64,000 nt of DNA, taken from NCBI GenBank assembly GCA_963281155.1, contig CAUJLY010000001.1, forward strand, positions 1,736,001 to 1,800,000, read 5' to 3'. The first letter of the stretch is position 1. Each line of letters opens with the position of its first letter. The stretch comes from Rhabditophanes sp. KR3021 (lineage: Eukaryota > Nematoda > Chromadorea > Rhabditida > Alloionematidae). The position numbers and the translations under genes were made by a program. This document shows positions 57,039-64,000 of this stretch, in pieces. The notes under the pieces are model-generated. The model worked only from the letters and a program-made list of their open reading frames with translations, was not told the DNA's origin and made no database searches.

Positions 57039-57995
57039 TTAATTAGTGCAAATTGGATTTCTATGGACATTTATTGTGTTTATAATATTATTCTTTAAGC
57101 CGGAATATTTGAAAATGTAGTATATTGCGGTACAAGATGTATTAAAATTAATTAATAATAGCATTATATTAGTGAACTCAGCTAAATAAGTCCCAATGTA
57201 AGAACTTGCCAAAAACATTATAGTAAAAAAAGTTATTACTGGGATCATTGAAAAAAACATGGGAATCATAACTTGAAGAAGCAACAATTTGACTGAATTG
57301 TAATATTTTTCAAAAGTAGGCTTGTTATTTTCTTCTTTCAAAATTTGAAGCTTCTGTCTGATTTTTTTGGCAAAATATATAATTAATCCGCTAATTATTA
57401 AAGAAAATCCTATTGCTAATGCCGAGACAATTGTAATCTTGTTGAAAGATTTTGTCGTTGCAAATATCATTATTTTTCCGTATTTTGAATATGCATAGCA
57501 GATGGTTGAATTCGCAATATCTAAAGTAGAGCAATCATCTGAAAAATCAAATGATGCTACAACTAATACAAACATAGCATTCATTACATTTGCTAGAATC
57601 AGTAACATGTTTAAACAAGAAATTTGTTTTTTAGTATAATCATGTTTAAACATAATTGTAAACATTTTATAAAACTGCAAACATATTGATACCATACTTA
57701 GAAAAAAAGCTTCTGTTCCTACAATCATGCAAGTAATTTGGCATATGATTGAAAAGTTGGCACATATACCTTGACAACCTATTACACCAACTACAGGTAT
57801 GAAGAAATTGTTCCAAATTACTCCATAGATAATTCCCTGAATTAGTGCGAATGCCCTTCCTGTAATAATCAATGAAATTAAATGTTGCATTTCTTTTGGC
57901 AAATTCAATCTAATTAAAATTATTGAAATTATATTTACAGCAACTGAGAAGAAGCCACTGAAATTCATTAGGTAGTATAAAACTGAAAAATTCAT
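57039..57995 (-). CDS. Serpentine 7TM receptor (Str/Srh/Srd superfamily)
   Basis: Single exon; start set at the ATG at 57995, since the open frame to 58010 has only TTG. 318 residues with seven hydrophobic segments: FFSVAVNIISIILI, ISLIITGRAFALIQG, CANFSIICQITCMIVG through SMVSICLQF, MLLILANVMNAMFVLVV, VSALAIGFSLIISGLIIYFA, MIPMFFSMIPVITFFTIMF and NIMLLLINFNTSC. Loop cysteines and a TM5-TM6 loop with KKIRQKLQILKEENNK support a nematode chemoreceptor. No DRY motif. Ligand unknown; frame intact. Confidence 0.8.
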   Translation of the reverse strand: MNFSVLYYLMNFSGFFSVAVNIISIILIRLNLPKEMQHLISLIITGRAFALIQGIIYGVIWNNFFIPVVGVIGCQGICANFSIICQITCMIVGTEAFFLSMVSICLQFYKMFTIMFKHDYTKKQISCLNMLLILANVMNAMFVLVVASFDFSDDCSTLDIANSTICYAYSKYGKIMIFATTKSFNKITIVSALAIGFSLIISGLIIYFAKKIRQKLQILKEENNKPTFEKYYNSVKLLLLQVMIPMFFSMIPVITFFTIMFLASSYIGTYLAEFTNIMLLLINFNTSCTAIYYIFKYSGLKNNIINTINVHRNPICTN

Positions 57996-58667
57996 TCTCA
58001 AAATATTCAATTAGATGGTTAAAGCTTTTTACAAATTATTAAGTTTTCATAAATAACGCGTAGATTTATTTTGACAATATTAGTCACTGAGACTACAACT
58101 TTTATAATTCTTTGAAAATATACCTTTTTCTGATTATAAATTATTTATAAAAAGTGTGTTTATATTAAATAAGTAGCTTTTAAGCAACAGACATAATTGT
58201 AGATTCGTAAGAGAAATCCTAGTTGAATAGAGATATGAGTAGTCAAAGAAGGGTTTATTTGCCCAAAAGATACGAAGGATGAAGCGCAAGATGACATAAA
58301 TAATCGGGAAGATGTCAAATGGACAAGATTAAATACATTCTAATTTTACATAGCTTAACTGCATATTTTTTATTCAAATATAATCATAAACGGACAGACA
58401 TACTTACATCAAACTAGTGCATCGTTTAGGAAACACAAAATGACAAATTTAACAAGTTACGTCGAACTCTTCATTAACCTCAAATCTCATAAATGAATGC
58501 TTTTGTAATATAGCAAACTATAATGTATATAACTAACTATTCAGATTATCACATACTTAGAAATAGAGTTGGCATTCTTTGAACAGTCTTAAAGATAATT
58601 TTTGACATAATTATGGAATGCAAACTCAAAAGTCTCTCTACCATTCAGGATATTGTGTGTTAATTGA
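57996..58667. other. AT-rich spacer
   Basis: Mostly featureless. About 30 codons near 58256-58341 read CPKDTKDEAQDDINNREDVK in one frame, which could be a tiny coding relic. No other signal. Confidence 0.4.
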
Positions 58668-59012
58668 ATGTTTCACTTTAAATTTAGACCAGTTAATGCC
58701 GAGAAAGCTTTAAGAGCTGGAATGGTGACCAAGATTGCCACTAGTAAAAAAGTTAAATTTGAAGCTTTGGAATATGCTGAAGCCATCAACCAACACTCGA
58801 AGTGTACGGGTGGAGCGTTCTCCAGAATGATGGCTCTAGTAACACAACCAATACGATCCCCGTTGTCGATTAGAAGAGGACTGTTGCACTCAGTACATAC
58901 AGAGTCAATCATTTTTATTCGTACAAATGCATTTACCGATTACTTGGATGATCTCATCTTCGAATTGCCGCGCTTTCGGATGATGCACTGTAGAGTGTTG
59001 TGCACCATTTAG
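58668..59012 (+). pseudogene. Possible enoyl-CoA hydratase-like fragment
   Basis: The first 45 codons (RPVNAEKALRAGMVTKIATS, FEALEYAEAINQ) resemble the 'A-x-x-A-x-x-x-G-M-V' region and following helix of enoyl-CoA hydratase/isomerase proteins. The next 65 codons are open but not recognisable, and no upstream catalytic half is present nearby. The opposite strand is also open, so the strand call is weak. At most a fragment. Confidence 0.3.
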
Positions 59013-59367
59013 AGATATGTATTTACTATTTAGTATTCGCCTTTTTATTTTTAAGTAAATCACAAATATAGATATGCCATATTTTGTAAACTGATGTTTA
59101 AGTTGTGGCATTTTTAAGTATTGAATAATAATGATGGAACCATTTATGACTCTTTAATGTAATAAATTTATTTCATCCTAGTCATCTAATATTCTATTTT
59201 AAATTAACGTTCATGAAAACCATATTTGAAATTCTAATAAATTTCTGCTAATTATATATTAATGGATATGCAATTAGATTTAAACTAAAGACAAAATTAA
59301 CATGCCTTGTCCAACTTTATTTTTAAAAAATAGCATTTTAAAGTCCAATATTATTTTGTGAGAATAA

Positions 59368-60417
59368 ATGATCTACCAATATTGCCGTTTATTCGCTTCT
59401 GTATTTGATTGCTTTGAAGATGTCGTAATTTTGATACAAGATATTATGACCGTTACTTCAATTATATCATGTATATTACTAATTGTTTATCTTAAGAGAT
59501 TTAAATTAGAAAACTCATTTGCTTATGTGAATTTCCTGGTCTATAGTAGATGTTATATGATTTACGTAATTATTGCTGCAGGGATTATAATAAGGGTGCG
59601 TATTTTACTGCCTTCGTATTGTGGTAAATTACAACTAATTTAAAAATCTAAAATCTAAAAATCTCTTTAGGAGTTTGCACAGGACTACTTAAAATAACGA
59701 AAGACGATGGATGTCATGTCATGATTGTAAATTACCTAACTATTTGACGCTAATATTAACATTTTTAAGGGAATCATTATCATCAATACGATAACCGTAC
59801 TTTTTTTTATTGTTCAAGATATATCAGGAAGAGCCAATATATTTGTCAGAAGAAAAGCATTCCATGATTATGATAAAACAGATAAACTAATGCTTAAAGT
59901 CTATATATTCTTTCTTATACTAATTTTTATTTTGTGGATGCCTTCAAAAATAACACGAGAAGAAAGTGACTCAATATATTTTAATAAATACAATGTAACT
60001 GAATTCCAAATCTTTAGAACAAATACTGTTGTTATGACATGCTACGGAGGTACTAAAATATACTTAATACTAATATGTATATTCAACATCATATTCACGT
60101 TTGTAGCAGCAACTATTTATTTTCTCTGCAAATGTAAACTACTTTTGTATGAAATGCTTTCATTAATCAATGCTCGAAACAATCTTAAAACTATATCTAA
60201 ATATAAAAAAGTTTTGAAATATTATGTCTTGATTTTCGGATCAACTATTATTTGTGGTTTGATGCCGGTGTCATACTTTTTAGGCGTGCTCGTATTTAAT
60301 CGAATGTCAGATTACAATCATATAATCGACATAACTTCGAACTTAATGCCGTCAGCAATAATGTTGTGGCTTATTTCAAACAATGTATGTGTTTATCTTT
60401 ATTACAAAAATTTATAA
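59368..60417 (+). CDS. Serpentine 7TM receptor
   Basis: Three exons in one frame: 59368..59599, 59671..59726 and 59770..60417, 311 residues. The small middle exon (VCTGLLKITKDDGCHVMI) supplies the conserved extracellular Cys region before TM3. Hydrophobic segments: IMTVTSIISCILLIVYL, RCYMIYVIIAAGIII, IIIINTITVLFFIVQDI, VYIFFLILIFILWMP, IYLILICIFNIIFTFVAATI, YYVLIFGSTIICGLMPVSYF and SAIMLWLISNNVCVYLY. The TM3 end VRRKAFHDY replaces DRY. Splice phases fit only with these donors (GTATTT at 59600, GTAAAT at 59727). Likely chemoreceptor, same broad superfamily as its neighbour at 57-58 kb. Confidence 0.72.
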
Positions 60418-61026
60418 ATAATCTTAATCATAGTAATTAATTTTTAGCATAATCTTTATAAAGTAAATGTTCTCTATAACATATGCATTGTTATAATTTC
60501 TATCAACTTGCTAAGAAACGTTAATTATCGTATTTAATACTTTTCCTATAATCAAACCACTTATGTTTAATTTGCAAATAACCAATATTATAAGTTGGAT
60601 TTTCTAATTACGTTAAATTATATTAATTTTAGGTTTATATTCTAAAACACCTATTGCAAAACGGTTAGGTACATACTTAATTGTTTTTGGCAGTATTGTT
60701 TTACTGTAGTGAATATTAAATTTTTATAACTTAACTTTAGTGAGTAAATTATGCTTCAATATTTTTACGAAATAAATACAATTGCCTAAAAATAATCAGA
60801 AAGTATATTTCAAAACGTATTTATCAAAAATTACACAGACATTTATTTTTTATTATGAAACGTTAAATATGTCAAGGTAGGAGCACAAATTAAGACAAAA
60901 AAGGAATATAAATTTATCTAAGGAAATATCTTATTACACCAACTTTTATAAACATAAATATGTTTCATCATTAGTAAAAATTACGTAGCTGGACCCGAGC
61001 CACTGAGATGCTAATTAATCGTCTAC
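60418..61026. other. AT-rich spacer
   Basis: Between the convergent receptor and desaturase genes. No gene or RNA seen. Confidence 0.6.
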
Positions 61027-63418
61027 CTACTTTTCTTTACAACAATCAACACTGAAACTTTGAAATTCATTCATCAATTTTTCCCATACGAAACCACAGC
61101 CAACATATCTCATTGCTGCCTCGATATAAGCATTTAACATATTGTGACCGTACATTTCCTGGGCCACACTTTGTTTTCTCATCAAACGAGCATATGGGCC
61201 AACATCAGCTTTGAAAACGAAATTCCATAAAACCATTGTTAGGCTAGAATGTTGCTTCAGATTGTCATAAAATTCTGGAGCAATCTTTCTAACTAATGGT
61301 AGCCTGGATCCTGGTATGTATGGGAAGTCATGATGTTCCATATGGTAACCAACATTATAAGTAACTAAATTCCACGGCCCATAATAGGAATAAGTTTCTT
61401 GCTTATCCTCTTCATCTTTCTTGCCAAAAACATAATGCTCGGAAATGAAATGACCTGCAAATGATTACATTAAATTGGGTCATTATTTGATTTTAAATAT
61501 TTATATGCACAAAATTGCAGCATATATTTTTTGAATAGATGCATGCATACAAAAGAAAATGCCATTTTGTGTTCTTAGTAAATACATTTGAATAAAATGT
61601 TTTAACAAGATGCGAATGGTAGAACCTTTTTACTTGATGACAAAATTAGCTTGATCATTTAAAAATCATCCTCAAGTTGATAATCGGGATATGATACGTC
61701 AAAATAAAGATGGTGATGGCTATGGAGGCCAAAAGAAAAAGTTTAAGACAGAGAAAAGTGCCACCATAAGACAAGAAGTAGATGTTGCTGCCGTTAAGTT
61801 GTCACCCATCGAACATAATCATCAATATTGCAGGTGTCGAAGAAATCACTAAAGCTATTTCAAGGGTATCAACGAGTCGAGAAACTCAGCTGACTTTGCA
61901 CGAAGAGTACTTATTAGTGATTGAAGATGTAAGAGATATATATGATATTCTAAAATATTATAGACACGATGTTGCAAAGAAATAGCACAATCATTTCATT
62001 GAAAAGGTTAACGAGTATGGAGTTAATGTTGGCAAATGCGGAGACACTTTCTTTGGTTCAGCGTATTTTATTCCAAGTTTTCTGCCCAATAATAGTCCTG
62101 GTCGAATGTCTGCCTTCATGTCAGCCGATTACTGGCGACATTTTGGAATAATTAAGAGGTATTACGAAGATCATGTTTGATGAGAAGGTAAAAGAATGGT
62201 TTAACTCATTATTGATTCAACATCTTGAAAAAACTGTTAAAGGTCAAGAAAATTACAAAGAGGAAAGAGCCAAGTACGATATTCTTGTCCAAGCAGGTAG
62301 AAGTGATAGGGTTTCGTCAAGAAAACGATTCTTGGAAAATTATGGAAAATGAAAGGATATATGACTCCCACCGTTATGTATATCCTTTAGATCATGGAAA
62401 GGAGCCTCATGACGCTCATGTTTATGGCGGAAGAAATAAAGTTAAAAACTGAAATATGTTGGAGTTTCTAGACTAAAAAAATCAACAGGAGAAGAACAAA
62501 TGCGTCGGTATGACAATCATAACATGGATGTCTCACTGGCTATGGAGAATAATACGCATAAGACCGATAAAGAAGAAACGTTTGCTGAATTATTTGCCAA
62601 TGAGGGAGGTGTCCAGATGATCTACTCAAAAAAAAGTTTCCAAGAAACGCTGCATTAGCTATGGAAGATGGTATTAGAAAAAGTCGTTCTAGATTAAGTA
62701 ATTGTGCCACGGAACCAACTTTACTGTTTGTCATTCTTCTTTATCCAGAAGTTAGGAGGTTACTTTTATCAATTTCCTTTGGATGTTCATCGAGATTATG
62801 AAATCAAGCCAATTCTTGATCCTAACAATGAACCTGCTATAGCACCCAACAATTGTCAAGAGAATAGCAACATGCATCAAATTTTGCGTTCTATTATCGA
62901 GTAATACTTTAATTCTAATATATCTTTTCTTTTTTAATAAAGCTTGATATTGATTATATTTTTGAATGTTTTAAAATTACCCTAAAAACAAAATAAATTA
63001 GTTAAGGAGATTAAAGAAAAATTCACCGCTGCCGGATGAACTCCCATGGTGATGTAAGTTCCGATTAATAAATAACAAAGAGCTTTCCATCCAAAGAAAT
63101 AGTAGATGCACGCATCGTAGGTTACTTGGACGACGGCATTCAATACTTCCAAATCAGTCGGTACTTTCTTATAAATAATTAATGGCCTAAAGGCATAGAA
63201 AAAAGGCTGAAGTGTCAACCAAATGAATTTTCTAAATGGAGTTGAGAAAAATTTAGCTTCCAAAGGTGTCGGAATATCAACATCTAAACCATCTTCTCCT
63301 AAATAACGATGATGTTCAACGTGGTATCTTTTGAATGAAATAGACATAGGTACTCCCAGCGGTAAATTGGCAAACATTCCAAACAATCTATTCACTAATG
63401 GTTGATGATTTCCAAAGG
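61027..63418 (-). CDS. Sphingolipid delta4-desaturase (DEGS type), incomplete and interrupted
   Basis: Two exons are visible: 63027..63418 (starting [20 protein letters not shown]) and 61027..61454 (starting [10 protein letters not shown]). DEGS converts dihydroceramide to ceramide at the ER. Histidine boxes 2 and 3 are present, [10 protein letters not shown] and [13 protein letters not shown], with [19 protein letters not shown] between. The first box (HE-x-x-HN) and the N-terminal exon are not found up to the window edge. The intron 61455..63026 is 1.57 kb and contains antisense coding debris. The donor follows a complete codon while the acceptor expects one leftover base, so the exons do not join in frame as read. 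Either one base was lost at the donor (GCGG|GT to GCG|GT), the sequence has an error, or the gene is dying. Confidence 0.8.
61680..62904 (+). pseudogene. Unidentified decayed gene inside the desaturase intron (antisense to it)
   Basis: Protein-like pieces in order on the plus strand: [174 protein letters not shown] and [20 protein letters not shown]. At least five frame changes and several stops separate them, with no intron-like spacers. The composition (charged helices) is that of a large soluble helical protein; family not recognised. Confidence 0.55.
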
Positions 63419-63428
63419 CTGAAAGCAA

Positions 63429-64000
63429 ACATTAACAATTCATATTATAATATGCGTTTTGTTTTAGTAAGATATTAATAGGAAAAGTGTCCTTTTATCT
63501 AGATAAATTAGTTGGTCTTTTATAAAATATCTCAACCCAGTTTGATAGTTATCAAACACACGTTCGATAATGCCGGCAGATGTGAAGAACCATGAAAAAA
63601 GGTGATTCAGATAAGAGTAATTCAACAAGAGTTTGCCTTTTAGAAGATGTGCTACAACTAGGCAAAACGTGATCCTAGAGGGTAATACCAACTACCAATT
63701 ATAATCAATTTAGCAGTCTTTAGAAATGTTGTCAATCGAATATCATAATATTTTAAAGGTATGGGTTAAATCATATGGGAGGGCATAACGATGTATAGGG
63801 AGCAATTCTCGAGTCATCTGTAGCACTTCTTTATAAGAAAGACTCATGGTGAATAACTACCGTTCTATCAATTTTATTACGAATTTTTGAATGATTGTCA
63901 AGTATAAAGCTGATCCCGACTTTAGATTCCTGTTAGGCGACAAACTAAAGAAAAGGAGTAACTTAATATTTATGAAGGATATTGCGAAGCCAATCAATGG
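63429..64000 (-). pseudogene. Frame-shifted open frames at the window edge
   Basis: On the minus strand an ATG at 63847 starts MSLSYKEVLQMTRELLPIHR and runs to a stop near 63745; the +1 frame continues LKYYDIRLTTFLKTAKLIII, and a third frame (63464..63691) reads on (SWFFTSAGIIERVFDNYQTG). These could be one broken gene. They do not look like the missing desaturase N-terminus. The last 150 bp show nothing recognisable. Confidence 0.3.

Noticed and set aside
58673..59111. Minus-strand ORFs opposite the enoyl-CoA hydratase-like fragment
   Set aside because: They look like the antisense of the plus-strand frame, whose first 45 codons match a known family region; evidence is weak either way.
59596..59769. 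Single 174-nt intron for the receptor at 59.4 kb
   Set aside because: It is in phase, but a two-intron model recovers a protein-like 18-residue exon with the expected Cys and uses better donors, so the three-exon model is preferred.
1..64000. tRNA, rRNA, SL RNA or other classical RNA genes
   Set aside because: No cloverleaf with matching A and B box consensus, no rRNA segments and no spliced-leader-like gene were recognised by eye; a covariance-model scan would be decisive.

Overview
The window looks like nematode nuclear DNA. The evidence is very AT-rich spacers, short introns (mostly 40-60 nt) opening GTAAGT/GTAAAT and closing TTTTAG/TTTCAG, genes with only one or two introns, splice-acceptor-like motifs a few bases upstream of several start codons (as expected for spliced-leader trans-splicing), and gene families expanded in nematodes (Srt-type and other serpentine receptors, CHK kinase-like proteins, Skp1-related proteins, IgGFc-binding-like proteins). 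The low intron density and TTTTAG acceptors fit an intron-poor, AT-rich lineage such as the Strongyloides/Rhabditophanes group, but that placement is inference.

Layout. 0-6 kb: three tandem IgGFc-binding-like secreted or GPI-anchored proteins. 6-10 kb: BUD31 splicing factor (minus), a cysteine-type glutathione peroxidase and an orphan type I membrane protein. 11.8-15.4 kb: a large secreted repetitive Gly/Leu/Ala protein with a perfect 3 x 477-bp tandem repeat and an apparent frameshift near its start. 15.5-21.2 kb: a 17beta-HSD/3-ketoacyl-CoA reductase-like SDR, a Skp1-like protein, an SLC2-like MFS transporter and an orphan multipass protein. 22.3-25.5 kb: ankyrin-containing L-asparaginase. 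25.6-30.4 kb: a decay zone with an IgGFc-like pseudogene, unidentified relics and two degenerate Srt receptors. 30.6-37.4 kb: a Cys-rich secreted protein, a segmental duplication of a beta-propeller-like gene and a CHK pseudogene. 38-44 kb: a short Cys-rich secreted peptide, a flavin monooxygenase and two glycine-rich secreted proteins. 45-49 kb: CHK kinase-like, a 7TM receptor and PWP1. 49.1-53.4 kb: gene-poor. 53.4-56.9 kb: PTB-like RNA-binding protein without a visible RRM1. 57-64 kb: two more serpentine receptors, a weak enoyl-CoA hydratase-like fragment, and a split sphingolipid delta4-desaturase.

Themes. Housekeeping RNA/ribosome genes (BUD31, PTB-like, PWP1) sit among fast-evolving accessory families. 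Secreted low-complexity genes carry good TATA boxes about 50-60 bp upstream of the ATG, while many other genes carry an acceptor-like TTTTAG close to the ATG. Three of the longest introns (asparaginase, PTB-like, desaturase) contain coding-like, decayed sequence antisense to the host gene. No prokaryotic system, CRISPR array, rRNA or convincing tRNA was seen. The most unusual objects are the amphipathic repeat protein at 11.9-15.4 kb and the antisense relics inside long introns.
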